A stretch of 64,000 bases of DNA, taken from JAJFIE01 sp964344255 (lineage in GTDB: Bacteria; Pseudomonadota; Alphaproteobacteria; Rhodospirillales; Casp-alpha2). The first letter of the stretch is position 1. Each line of letters starts with the position of its first letter. This document shows, piece after piece, positions 35,594 to 44,409 of the stretch. The stretch is taken from NCBI GenBank assembly GCA_964344255.1, contig CAYFMQ010000005.1, forward strand, positions 62,001-126,000, read 5' to 3'. The notes under the pieces were generated by a model that had not been told where the DNA came from, ran no database searches, and worked only from the letters and a program-made list of their open reading frames with translations. The position numbers were made by a program, and so were the translations under genes.

Positions 35594-36542
35594 TCAATTG
35601 TCCCCGGCAATCGCCGCCGCCATGATGCAGAGGATTTCGAACATCATGTTGGCGCCGGTAACGCAGGTAATGCCCGACGGATCGTAGCACGGCGCTATTT
35701 CACTAATATCCGCGCCGACGATATCCTTACCCTGCAAGGAGCGCAGGATAACCTGCATGTCGCGGGGCAGGATGCCGCCGATTTCCGGCACGCCGGTGCC
35801 CGGGGCATGGACCGGGTCCAGGCCGTCGATGTCGAGGGTCACATAGACTGGTGCGTCGCCCAGGGTTTCGTGGATTTTCTCGATAACCTTGGCGCGGCCC
35901 ATCTCCTCGTACTCGTCCATGGTGATGATGGTGAAGCCGGCGTCATAGCCGTACTGAATATCGTGCTCGGTGAAGCGGCTGCCGCGCAAGCCGACCTGGA
36001 TAATGTTCTCCGGCCGGATCAGGCCTTCCTCGTGGGCACGCCGGAGGAACGTTGACCGTGGTGCCGCAGAGCTCGTCCAGGGTGTCCGGGTGGGCGTCGA
36101 TGTGCAGCATGCCGACGGGCTGGTCCTTCGCGATACCGCGCAGGATCGGCAGCGGAATGGTGTGGTCGCCGCCCACGGCCAGGGGCCGGATGCCGGCGGC
36201 ATGGACCTGTGAGAAGAAGTCGGTGATCTTGTCGATGGAATCATCCAGATCCAGCGGATTCACCGGCGCATCGCCGAGGTCGGCCACGTTGCACAGATCG
36301 AACGGCTTGATGCCGCTGGTCGGATGGACACGGCGGATCAGGCGGCTGGCTTCGCGAACGCCGGCGGGACCCTGCCGGGCGCCGGCGCGGAAGTTGACGC
36401 CGATGTCGAAGGGAACGCCCATCAGGCCGATATCGATGTCTTCCATGATCTCATGGCGCTTGGTGCGCATGAAGGTCGCCACATCGGCGAACCGGGGCGT
36501 GATGGAGGCGTCTACCTGATGAAACCGTTCGTCCGTTGCCAT
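35594..36542 (-). pseudogene. agmatinase/guanidino-hydrolase (ureohydrolase), frameshifted
   Basis: Two overlapping reading frames together encode one full ureohydrolase. The N-terminal part (from ATG 36542, SD AAGGAAG) has GVNFRAGARQGPAGVR, GGDHTIPLPIL and LHIDAHPDTLDELCGTTVN (Asp/His manganese ligands). The second frame continues FLRRAHEEGLIRPENI, YVTLDIDGLDPVHAPGTGVPE and CYDPSGITC. The switch is near 36045-36060 (minus strand, right after GTTVN). Relatives read NHGTFLRRA there; the sequence lost the HGT segment, consistent with an 8-nt deletion. The lost His is part of the active site. Either a real inactivation or a draft-sequence error. Confidence 0.85.
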
Positions 36543-36579
36543 GTCTGTCTTCCTTTGTTTCTCGTTGTTTCTTGAATTT

Positions 36580-37365
36580 TTAAAGCGGATCACCGACGGT
36601 GAGATGCGTGCCGCCGTCGATCACCAGCAACTGCCCGGTGATGCCGCGAGCATTGGTGGCGAACCATAACACGGCTTCGGCCACGTCGTCAGGCGAAACG
36701 ATACTATCCAGGGGCGCGATGCGTTTCACCTTGTCGCGGAAGGCGGCCAACTCAGCCTGATCGTATTTTCCGGCCAGCCATTGGGTATCGACAAATCCCG
36801 GACAGATGGCGTTGACGCGCACTTCCGGGGCCAGCGTGCGGGCCAGGGAGAACGTCAGCGTATTGAGCGCGCCTTTTGAAGCGGCATAGGCGATGGAGGA
36901 ACCGATGCCGGAGAACCCGGAATGAGAGGAAATGTTGACCACGGCGCCGCTGTTCGACGCCTTTAGCAAGCCGGCGGCGGCCCGCGTCATCTGGAAGCAC
37001 CCGGCAACGTTGACGGCGAAGATGTCATCGAAGTCTTCTTTGCTCAGCCCTTCCAGGTCTTCCGCATCGACGAACCGGGTCATGCCCGCGTTGTTGACCA
37101 GAACGTCCAGTCGTCCCCATTTATCAGTAATGCTGGATACCATGCGGCGGCAGTCGCCGTCGGAAGAGATATCGCCCTGAACGGTGATCGCTTCGCCCCC
37201 GTCGGCACGGCATGCCGCCGCTGTTTCCTCAGCGCCTGCTTCGTTGTTGTTGTAGTTGACGGCTACATTGAAACCGCCCCGGGCGAAATGCGCCGCGCAG
37301 GCTGCGCCGATGCCGGATGCGCTGCCGGTGACGAGGGCGACGGGGCGTTCGGAAGAGTTGTTCAA
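36580..37365 (-). CDS. short-chain dehydrogenase/reductase
   Basis: A 261-residue NAD(P) oxidoreductase: cofactor motif TGSASGIG, NNAG, and catalytic Ser...YAASK (NISSHSGFSGIGSSIAYAASKGALN) followed by PGFVDTQWLAG. C-terminal RGITGQLLVIDGGTHL is typical of the FabG-like group. It lies 37 bp upstream of the ureohydrolase on the same strand, so the two are probably one operon. Substrate is unknown. Confidence 0.9.
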   Translation of the reverse strand: MNNSSERPVALVTGSASGIGAACAAHFARGGFNVAVNYNNNEAGAEETAAACRADGGEAITVQGDISSDGDCRRMVSSITDKWGRLDVLVNNAGMTRFVDAEDLEGLSKEDFDDIFAVNVAGCFQMTRAAAGLLKASNSGAVVNISSHSGFSGIGSSIAYAASKGALNTLTFSLARTLAPEVRVNAICPGFVDTQWLAGKYDQAELAAFRDKVKRIAPLDSIVSPDDVAEAVLWFATNARGITGQLLVIDGGTHLTVGDPL

Positions 37366-37485
37366 GCTGGTAGATCCTCCATCCTCTCAAGATGTGCTTG
37401 AGACGATGGCACCGCGCCCTTGCTGCGGTCAAGGCATGTTTCTCCCCTGACCGCCAGTCTGGTTATGGAAGTGAAAGTTGGGTGC

Positions 37486-37710
37486 TTAAGCCGCCGCTTC
37501 GGTGCCGATACCGCCGAAGTACGCTTTCTGGCTCTTGAGCTTGCCCAACAGGGAATGGATCAGTTCAAGTTCCGAGTGCGCATCCTTGTGCTTGGGCTGC
37601 CGGTCGTTCTTGGCGCGGCCAGTTACCGCACCCAGTTCCCGTCTCAGGCACTTTTCAAGCAGATCGATATCCTGCGGATTCAATTCAACGTAACTGTTGT
37701 TCGCCATCAT
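37486..37710 (-). CDS. small hypothetical protein
   Basis: A 74-residue, charged, probably helical protein (LNPQDIDLLEKCLRRELGAV, then SELELIHSLLGKLKSQ). It has no signal or membrane segment. GGGGGACGT precedes the ATG pair at 37710. I do not recognise the family; coding is supported by the ribosome-binding site and reading frame only. Confidence 0.55.
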   Translation of the reverse strand: MMANNSYVELNPQDIDLLEKCLRRELGAVTGRAKNDRQPKHKDAHSELELIHSLLGKLKSQKAYFGGIGTEAAA

Positions 37711-37900
37711 ACGTCCCCCATATCCAGACGTTAATCACAGGTGAAATGGTATTCCTGACAGGAAAACGACGCCACATCCGTGCAGGTAGTTAGCGAAACT
37801 ATTATGGGTAGGTGCGACCTACCTGTTCAGGTAAAGGCGTTAGTGTCTTTGGTCTTAAACAGACAGCCTTGCCCTGCAATCATGCTACAGTCGTCCCGTG
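37711..37900. promoter_or_regulatory. divergent intergenic region with GGTAGGT/ACCTACC hairpin
   Basis: The 190-bp gap upstream of the peptidase gene contains a perfect 7-bp stem GGTAGGT-GCG-ACCTACC (37807-37823) and just after it ACCTG-TT-CAGGT. These nested inverted repeats are candidate regulator sites for one or both divergent genes. Confidence 0.4.
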
Positions 37901-38950
37901 ATGAATCTGCTTTATCGTCATAAACCGGGGCTGTTCGTTCTGGCGCTCCTGGGCTTGCTCTTCGCCGGTCAAGCCGCCGCAGACCAGCCGGCGCTGAAAC
38001 TCGGACTTCCCATCGACTGTGCGTTGGGCGACGACTGTTGGCTGGTTAACCTCGTCGATCTTGATTCCAGTGGTGGCGCGAAAGACCACCATTGCGGCAA
38101 TAGCACGTATGACGGCCACAAAGGCACCGACTTCGCTATCCGCGATCTCCGGCAGATGGCTCTGGGCGTCCAGGTTCTTGCATCGGGTGAAGGCGTCGTC
38201 GCCGGCATACGTGACGGCATGCCCGATGTCAGCATTGCCGATACCGGGATGGAGGCGCTGGCCGGCAGGGACTGCGGCAATGGCGTCGTCATCCGTCATG
38301 GCGATAGATGGGAAACCCAATACTGCCACATGCGCCAGGGCAGCGTCCGCGTTTCTAAAGGAGACCGGGTTGCCGCCGGTGACGTTCTTGGCCTCGTGGG
38401 CCTTTCCGGCAGGACCGAGTTTCCCCATGTCCATCTGTCCGTTCGCCATGAAGGCAGGATTATCGATCCCTTTACCGGCCTGACACCCAATGAAGGAGGC
38501 GTTGGCTGCGGTGTGGATACAACGGAAGGTGGCCGGAAAAGCCTGTGGGCAGATACAGACGTCTTTGCCTCAAGCGACTCGCTGACGGCCATCTATTCCC
38601 TGGGGTTTTCTGGCGTCAGCCCGAACATCAAGGCCATCCGCGCCGGTTTGTATGAAGGTGTTGCGGTTTCCGCCGATGATCCGGCGCTCGTCGTCTGGAC
38701 GGACATTTTCCGGGTCGAAAAGGGTGACGTCATATCAATCAGTCTTATCGCCCCGGACGGTTCCGTCATGGCGCAGCATTCCGCCACGCCCGACAGGAGC
38801 ATGGCGCGGCATTATCTTTTTGCGGGGAAGAAACGGAAGACGGCGAAATGGCCTTCCGGGCGGTACAGGGGGGAAGTCACCGTTACCAGAAAGTCCGAAA
38901 ATGGGGAGCCGGTAACGATTCGTGAGTCAAAAGACCTGGTCATTCCCTGA
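37901..38950 (+). CDS. secreted M23-family metallopeptidase
   Basis: A 349-residue protein with a signal peptide (GLFVLALLGLLFAGQAAA) and an LytM/M23 domain. The zinc ligands are visible in DGHKGTDFAI (His73, Asp77) and FPHVHLSV (His178, with His176 catalytic). The C-terminal half (about 215-349) is a beta-rich domain of unknown type. It probably cuts peptidoglycan crosslinks in the periplasm. A GTG one codon upstream is an alternative start. Confidence 0.88.
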   Translation: MNLLYRHKPGLFVLALLGLLFAGQAAADQPALKLGLPIDCALGDDCWLVNLVDLDSSGGAKDHHCGNSTYDGHKGTDFAIRDLRQMALGVQVLASGEGVVAGIRDGMPDVSIADTGMEALAGRDCGNGVVIRHGDRWETQYCHMRQGSVRVSKGDRVAAGDVLGLVGLSGRTEFPHVHLSVRHEGRIIDPFTGLTPNEGGVGCGVDTTEGGRKSLWADTDVFASSDSLTAIYSLGFSGVSPNIKAIRAGLYEGVAVSADDPALVVWTDIFRVEKGDVISISLIAPDGSVMAQHSATPDRSMARHYLFAGKKRKTAKWPSGRYRGEVTVTRKSENGEPVTIRESKDLVIP

Positions 38951-38954
38951 AGCG

Positions 38955-39738
38955 TCAGACCCCTTCGGTTTCTATTTTGAGGATTGAGCCGCAATGCTTG
39001 CAGTGGACCGCATCCGGGTCATGGCGGNNNNNNNNNNCACTCCGGACATTTGTATTCCAGTTTATGGGTGCGGAAGATGGCCTGCACGAGCTTGAGAAAC
39101 AGTCCCACGCCGAAAATCATGATGAAAACGGCCAGCAGCCTGCCCGTTGAACCTTCCAGGGTGATATCGCCAAAGCCGGTGGTTGTCAGCGTCGTGACCG
39201 TGAAGTACAGGGCGTCCACGTAGTTCTTGATCTCGGGATTGACGTTGACTTGCAGCACGTAGACCAGGGCCGTGACGAAGAAAATGAAAACAGCCAGGTT
39301 AAGGACGCTGTGGACGATTTCTTCATTATTGGCGAAGAAATGGAAACGCCCCCGAAGGTCGTGAACCATGTGATAGGACCTGATCAGCCGTAAGGATCGA
39401 ATGATCCGCAGGAACGCCAGGTTTCCGGTGAAGGCAGGCAACAAAAGGCTGGCGATGACGACGATGTCTGCCAGCGCCACCGTCATGAAAATGTAGTGGA
39501 ACTTGCGCTTGGCAATCCATAACCGGGCCAGGTAATCGATCGATATGACCGCCGCGATGAGGAAATCGACAAAGACGATCCACGAAGGCACGTTGATCAT
39601 GGAAACGACGATGAAATAACTGATGATGACAAGATCTAACGCTAGAAGGGCATAGCGAAAATGACGCGCCCGTTTGCTCCTGCCGTTGTAGAGCGTTTTG
39701 AGGGTGGCATGAAGGTCGTGATTGTGCCGTTTCGGCAT
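38955..39738 (-). CDS. voltage-gated-type potassium channel with C-terminal zinc ribbon, interrupted by assembly gap
   Basis: Residues 1-230 form a six-helix channel: S4-like LRIIRSLRLIRSYHM, selectivity filter TTLTTTGFGDIT and pore helix. The C-terminus reads KLEYKCPE[C] into ten Ns (39028-39037). Past the gap a reading frame to the TGA at 38955 gives RHDPDAVHCKHCGSIL plus a short tail, the second knuckle of a zinc ribbon (CPxC...CKHC). The gene therefore ends at 38955 rather than just after the gap; the true gap length is unknown and the frame across it is inferred. The TTGFGD filter is K+-selective. Confidence 0.82.
39028..39037. other. assembly gap (10 N)
   Basis: Ten Ns inside the potassium channel gene. 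Coding on both sides belongs to one protein, so the gap is small but its real length is not known. Confidence 0.99.
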
Positions 39739-39810
39739 CTTTGCATTTCCTTCTTTTCAAGCACGCCCAAGGCAGATCATATCTAAACCAGGTTCAAGAA
39801 CGGTGGAAAA

Positions 39811-41235
39811 TCAGAGCAGGTGCCCGTTCTCAACCAAGTCTGATTCCAATGACTTCAGCGTCTTTCCAAGACGTTCCAGCAGGTCGTCGCATTCATCCCG
39901 GGTGATGGTCAGCGGCGGGGCGACGATGAACCAGTCGCCGAAACGTCCGCCGCTGGTGCGCCGGGAATAGAGGATCAGGCCATTGTCGAGGCCGTGAATG
40001 CGGACCCGGTCGGCGGCCTCCGATTGGGCGGGCAGCGATTCCTTGCTTTCCTGATCGGCAACCATCTCCACCGACATGAGCAATCCCAGCCCGCGCACGT
40101 CGCCGACAATCCGGGATGTTTCCTTCATGGCTTCCAGGCCAGTGCGTAGATAAGCGCCCATCTCCGCAGCGTTACCCATCAGGTCGTTCTCGACCGTGTA
40201 GTCCAGCACCGCCAGCCCTGCGGCGCAGCACACCGGGTTCGCCGTGTAGGTATGGGTGTAGTCGAAGCCTGTCTTCTCCGACATGGCGTCCACCATGTCG
40301 GCCGGCGCCAGCATGGCGGCGAGCGGCACGTAGCCCGAGCCCAGGCCCTTCGCCAGCACGGCGATATCGGGCAGCGCATCGGGCCAGTGATGGGCGGCCA
40401 GGAACTTGCCAGTGCGGCCGGTGCCGCTCATGACCTCGTCGAACACCAGGTAGATGCCGTTTTCCGTGCAGATCTCGCGCACGGCTCTGAAGAAACTTTC
40501 ATGCGGCACGTTGCAGCCCGTCGCCACGCCGCCAACGGGCTCGATCATGAAGGCGAGCACGTTTTCCGCCCCCAGTTCGTGAATCTTGCGCCTGAGTTCA
40601 TCGGCGCAGAACATGGCGTAGCTTTCCACCGTGTGGTTTTCGGGCAGCCGGTAGGTGAAGGGGGACGGTATCTTGGGTGAATCGTCAATGATGCCGTCGA
40701 TGAAATCGACGATACCATCGTCGCCGCTCCATGCCAGCGAGGCGAAGGTGCCACCATGATAGGACGGCATGCAGGTGATCACGTGGCGGCGCTGTGGCTG
40801 GCCTGAGATCAGCGCCTGCTGGCGCAGGAACTTAATCGCGATTTCGTTGGCTTCCGAGCCGCCGGACGCCAGGCAGACCCGCTCGAAGCCCGGCCCGGCC
40901 AGTTCGGCGATCCTCGCACAGATATCGATGTTGGGCTGATTGCGCGCCACCCGGGCGTAGGCGAAGTCCATTTCCCTGACCTGTTTCGCCATGGCGTCGG
41001 CCACGGATTCGATGCCATGGCCGATATTGGAAACGATAGGCCCGGAAGAAGCGTCGATATAGCGGTTGCCGTCCGTATCCCACATGTAGATGCCTTGCGT
41101 CCGTTCGATCATCGGCAGCGGCACCTTGACGGCGCGGTCGCGGCCGAAGAACACGTCTTGCGGTCCGCCTTCGGCGGGCAGGATGGAGCCGGGGACGCCG
41201 GATTCCGGCGACGGGGTTACGGTTTCATCTGGCAT
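39811..41235 (-). CDS. class III aminotransferase
   Basis: A 474-residue PLP enzyme of the ornithine/GABA/diaminobutyrate aminotransferase family. The PLP motifs are SGGSEANEIAIKFLR, YHGG, FDEVMSGTGRTG (Asp for the pyridine N) and LAKGLGSGYVPLAAM (the Lys Schiff base). The second substrate loop HTYTANPVCCAAGLAVL is present. The substrate omega-amine cannot be named. It is divergent from eutB, 80 bp away, so it may share regulation. Confidence 0.9.
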   Translation of the reverse strand: MPDETVTPSPESGVPGSILPAEGGPQDVFFGRDRAVKVPLPMIERTQGIYMWDTDGNRYIDASSGPIVSNIGHGIESVADAMAKQVREMDFAYARVARNQPNIDICARIAELAGPGFERVCLASGGSEANEIAIKFLRQQALISGQPQRRHVITCMPSYHGGTFASLAWSGDDGIVDFIDGIIDDSPKIPSPFTYRLPENHTVESYAMFCADELRRKIHELGAENVLAFMIEPVGGVATGCNVPHESFFRAVREICTENGIYLVFDEVMSGTGRTGKFLAAHHWPDALPDIAVLAKGLGSGYVPLAAMLAPADMVDAMSEKTGFDYTHTYTANPVCCAAGLAVLDYTVENDLMGNAAEMGAYLRTGLEAMKETSRIVGDVRGLGLLMSVEMVADQESKESLPAQSEAADRVRIHGLDNGLILYSRRTSGGRFGDWFIVAPPLTITRDECDDLLERLGKTLKSLESDLVENGHLL

Positions 41236-41315
41236 TCAGATCAGTCCTGTTGAAGTCATGCGTTGATCATGAGGCCGTCTTGGTCCATGAATGACAAAAC
41301 ATTAAGGGAGAAGTC

Positions 41316-42299
41316 ATGGTGGAAACAAGCATTACCCTCGATGACGTCAAAGAGGCGCGGGAGTCGATCCGGAATCACGTGCGCCATACGCCGCTGGTGC
41401 CGTCCCAGGGCTTGAGCGAGAAGGCGGGAGTCGATGTTTTTCTCAAGCTTGAAACCATGCAGGACATCGGCGCGTTCAAGATCAGGGGCGCGACGAATAA
41501 GTTGCTCAGTATGACGGATGATGAGCGTTCCCGGGGCGTCGTCGCCATCTCGACGGGCAATCACGGACGCGGCGTCGCGGCGGCGGCGAAGAAGCTGGGC
41601 GTCAGGGCCGTTATCTGCATGGGATCGCTGGTGCCGCAAAACAAGATCGACGGCATCAAGGCTCTGGGCGCCGAGGTCCGCATCATCGGCGACAGCCAGG
41701 ACGATGCGGAAGTGGAGGCCAAACGCCTGATCGAGGAAGAGGGCATGGTGGAACTGCACCCCTTTGACGATCTTTATGTCACGGCGGGGCAGGGAACCAT
41801 CGGCCTTGAATTGCTGGAAGATCTTCCTGACGTCAAAACCGTGATTATCCCCTTGTCCGGCGGCGGCTTGGCGGGGGGTATCGCCTTTGCGCTCAAGTCC
41901 CTGAAACCCGATATCCGGATCATCGGCGTTTCCATGGACCGGGGCGCCGCCATGATCGAGAGCATACAGGCCGGAAAACCCGTGCCGGTTGAGGAGCTGG
42001 CGACGCTGGCGGACTCCTTAGGCGGCGGTATCGGTCTGGACAACAAGCTGACCTTCGATCTGTGCCGCGATTATCTGGATGATACGCTGACGCTTTCCGA
42101 GGATCAGATCGCCTCGGCCATGGCCTATCTGTTCCTGGAAGAGCGCCTGGTTGTGGAAGGCGGCGGGTCGGTTGGCGTCGGCGCGATCCGGGAAGGCCTG
42201 ATCGATAATCTGGAAGGTCCCGTGGCCGTGATCGTCAGTGGCCGGAACGTGGATACGGCGAAACTGCACGGCATTATCGCCAAGGAACTGGGGGAGTAA
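41316..42299 (+). CDS. eutB: threonine-dehydratase-family enzyme EutB-like
   Basis: A 327-residue PLP lyase (fold type II). The lysine is in GAFKIRGATNKLL (about 53), the phosphate loop is SGGGLAGGI, and STGNHGRGVAAAAKKLGVRAV and GGGIGLDN are as in EutB of hydroxyectoine utilisation. Related enzymes (BhcB) dehydrate beta-hydroxyaspartate to an imine. Here eutB is followed 6 bp later by eutC but no ectoine hydrolase or EutA is found. Working model: dehydrates a beta-hydroxy-alpha-amino acid to an enamine/imine for the next gene product. Confidence 0.85.
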   Translation: MVETSITLDDVKEARESIRNHVRHTPLVPSQGLSEKAGVDVFLKLETMQDIGAFKIRGATNKLLSMTDDERSRGVVAISTGNHGRGVAAAAKKLGVRAVICMGSLVPQNKIDGIKALGAEVRIIGDSQDDAEVEAKRLIEEEGMVELHPFDDLYVTAGQGTIGLELLEDLPDVKTVIIPLSGGGLAGGIAFALKSLKPDIRIIGVSMDRGAAMIESIQAGKPVPVEELATLADSLGGGIGLDNKLTFDLCRDYLDDTLTLSEDQIASAMAYLFLEERLVVEGGGSVGVGAIREGLIDNLEGPVAVIVSGRNVDTAKLHGIIAKELGE

Positions 42300-42305
42300 T
42301 AAAAA

Positions 42306-43298
42306 ATGCCTGAAATGCTGATTTTGACGGAGCAGGAATTGCGGGGCTGCGTCGGCCTGGATGCGGAGGCACTTTCGGCCGTGAAAGGGGCATTTAGCGC
42401 CTTGGCCGTCGGCAAGGTGGTGATGCCGCCCATCATGCGCCTCGACGTGCATGACCATAACGGCGAAATCGATGTGAAGACCGCCTACATTCCCGGCCTC
42501 GACAGCTTCGCCGTCAAGATGAGCCCCGGGTTCTTCGATAATCCCGCCATGGGCCTGCCGTCGACCAACGGCCTGATGGTGCTGTTCAGTGCTCATACCG
42601 GTCTGGTGGAAGCCGTGTTGCTGGATAACGGCTACCTGACGGATGTGCGGACGGCGCTGGCGGGTGCCGTGGCGGGTAACTGTCTCGCGCCGGAAACCAT
42701 CGACACCGTGGGTGTCATCGGCACCGGCTGCCAGTCGCGCCTGCAGGTGGAGGCGCTCAAGCTGGTGCGGGATTTCTCCCGCGTTCTGGTCTGGGGCCGC
42801 GATGGGGAAAAAGCCGAAACCTGCGCCGCCGATATCGCCGTAACGCTGGGCGTCGAGACCGAGGCCTGCGGCGACGCCGAGCAGGTGGTCGGCGATTCAC
42901 AGGTCGTGATCACCACCACGCCGTCGAGTGAACCGCTTATCAAGGCTGAATGGCTACATCCCGGCCTGCATATCACCGCCATGGGATCGGACGCCGAGCA
43001 CAAGAACGAGCTCGATCCGAAGATCGTGGCTGCCTGCGATCTTTTTGTTTGTGACACACAGGCGCAAAGTTCCAGACTGGGCGAGTTGCACCATGCCCTG
43101 GAAGCGGGCGTGGTGGCGGCCGACATGACGGCGACGGAACTGGGGCAGGTGGTGACGGGTCAAAAGCCTGGTCGCTCAAGCGCCGACGACATCACGGTCT
43201 GCGATCTTACAGGCACCGGGGCGCAGGATACGGCCATCGCCCGGCTGGCCTATCAGAAGGCCACGGCCGCGGGATCGGGTTCGGCGTTCAGGAGCTAG
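42306..43298 (+). CDS. eutC: ornithine cyclodeaminase/mu-crystallin family EutC-like
   Basis: A 330-residue NAD(P)-dependent protein. It has MPPIMRLDVHDHNGEIDVKTAYIPG (substrate region), the Rossmann motif GTGCQSRLQ, and AMGSDAEHKNELDP and GELHHALEAG, the EutC pattern. BhcD relatives reduce an imine to an amino acid, so EutB plus EutC could together remove a hydroxyl (dehydration, then imine reduction). Next gene starts 1 bp away. Confidence 0.85.
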   Translation: MPEMLILTEQELRGCVGLDAEALSAVKGAFSALAVGKVVMPPIMRLDVHDHNGEIDVKTAYIPGLDSFAVKMSPGFFDNPAMGLPSTNGLMVLFSAHTGLVEAVLLDNGYLTDVRTALAGAVAGNCLAPETIDTVGVIGTGCQSRLQVEALKLVRDFSRVLVWGRDGEKAETCAADIAVTLGVETEACGDAEQVVGDSQVVITTTPSSEPLIKAEWLHPGLHITAMGSDAEHKNELDPKIVAACDLFVCDTQAQSSRLGELHHALEAGVVAADMTATELGQVVTGQKPGRSSADDITVCDLTGTGAQDTAIARLAYQKATAAGSGSAFRS

Positions 43299-44404
43299 TG
43301 CCGATGAAAATCACCAATGTGACGACTTTTATCATTCCCCCGGAGCCGACAGCCGACGGCTGGTCGGAAGGGTCACCCGTCGTGTTCGTGAAGCTGGAAA
43401 CGGACGAGGGACTGACCGGCTGGGGCGAGGCCTACGTGTTTACTTACCGCGAGAAGGCGATCCGGGAAATCATCGTCAACCTGGGCGAGGCGGTGAAACA
43501 GATGCCGAACGCCAGTCCGCGCGCCTTTCGCGATAACATCGCCAAGCCCATGGATACCAAGCATCCCGGCATCGATTTCTCCTCGGCCGTCAGCGCCGTT
43601 GAAATGGCGCTCTGGGATTTGCTGGGTAAGCAGACGGGCCTGCCGCTGCATGCATTATTGGGCGGTGCGCTGGTCGAGCGCATCCCGCTTTACGCCAACG
43701 CCTGGGACCAGCCCGTGCAGAAGCCGGAAGCCATTGCCGAGCGCTGCGCCGGAATGCGCGAGGAAGGCTACTTCGCCGTCAAAATCTACCCCCTGCGCCA
43801 GCCGACGCTGTCCGATGCGGAGGCCTGCGTGCGCCTGACCCGCGAAGCCATCGGGCCTGATGCGGACATGATGCTCGATTTCGCCATCCAGGAGGAACCA
43901 CGCCATGCGGTTGAGGCTGTGCGCCTGTTCGAGCCCTACAATCCCTACTGGATCGAGGAACCTTTGGCGGGCGACGACCTGGATGCCCTGGCCGAGTTCC
44001 GCGCCAAAACGGACTGCCGCGTCGTCACCGGCGAACGGCAGTCGGGCAAGCGCCATTACCGTAATGTATTAGACAAACGCGCGGCCGACATTCTCAATCC
44101 CGATATCGCCGGGGCCGGCGGTATCCTGGAGATGCTCGAAGTCGGCGCCATGGCGCAGGCCCATTCGGTGATGATGTCGCCTCATTGCTGGGACAGCACG
44201 ACGGTGGCCTTTCACGCCATGCTGCATGTCTGCGCGGTGATGCCGAACGCCATCTATGCGGAGCTATTCTACGATTATCTGGCGCTGGGCGATGTGCTGG
44301 CGAAAAACGGTTACGCCATCGAGGACGGCTACGCCAGCCTGCCGCAGAAGCCGGGGCTGGGGGTCGAGATGAACGAAGAAGAACTGGTCCGGCGCGCCGT
44401 GTAG
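43298..44404 (+). CDS. mandelate racemase/muconate lactonizing family enzyme (second copy)
   Basis: A 368-residue enolase-superfamily enzyme with the capping domain LTGWGEAYVFTY and barrel residues FAVKIYPLRQP (Lys), MMLDFAIQEEP, EEPLAGDDLD, TGERQSGK and the His of MMSPHCWDSTT. It differs from the copy at 32 kb in sequence. The order eutB-eutC-this gene, almost without gaps, marks a three-gene operon. It may be a dehydratase or racemase acting before EutB; unproven. Confidence 0.85.
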   Translation: MPMKITNVTTFIIPPEPTADGWSEGSPVVFVKLETDEGLTGWGEAYVFTYREKAIREIIVNLGEAVKQMPNASPRAFRDNIAKPMDTKHPGIDFSSAVSAVEMALWDLLGKQTGLPLHALLGGALVERIPLYANAWDQPVQKPEAIAERCAGMREEGYFAVKIYPLRQPTLSDAEACVRLTREAIGPDADMMLDFAIQEEPRHAVEAVRLFEPYNPYWIEEPLAGDDLDALAEFRAKTDCRVVTGERQSGKRHYRNVLDKRAADILNPDIAGAGGILEMLEVGAMAQAHSVMMSPHCWDSTTVAFHAMLHVCAVMPNAIYAELFYDYLALGDVLAKNGYAIEDGYASLPQKPGLGVEMNEEELVRRAV

Positions 44405-44409
44405 GCAGG

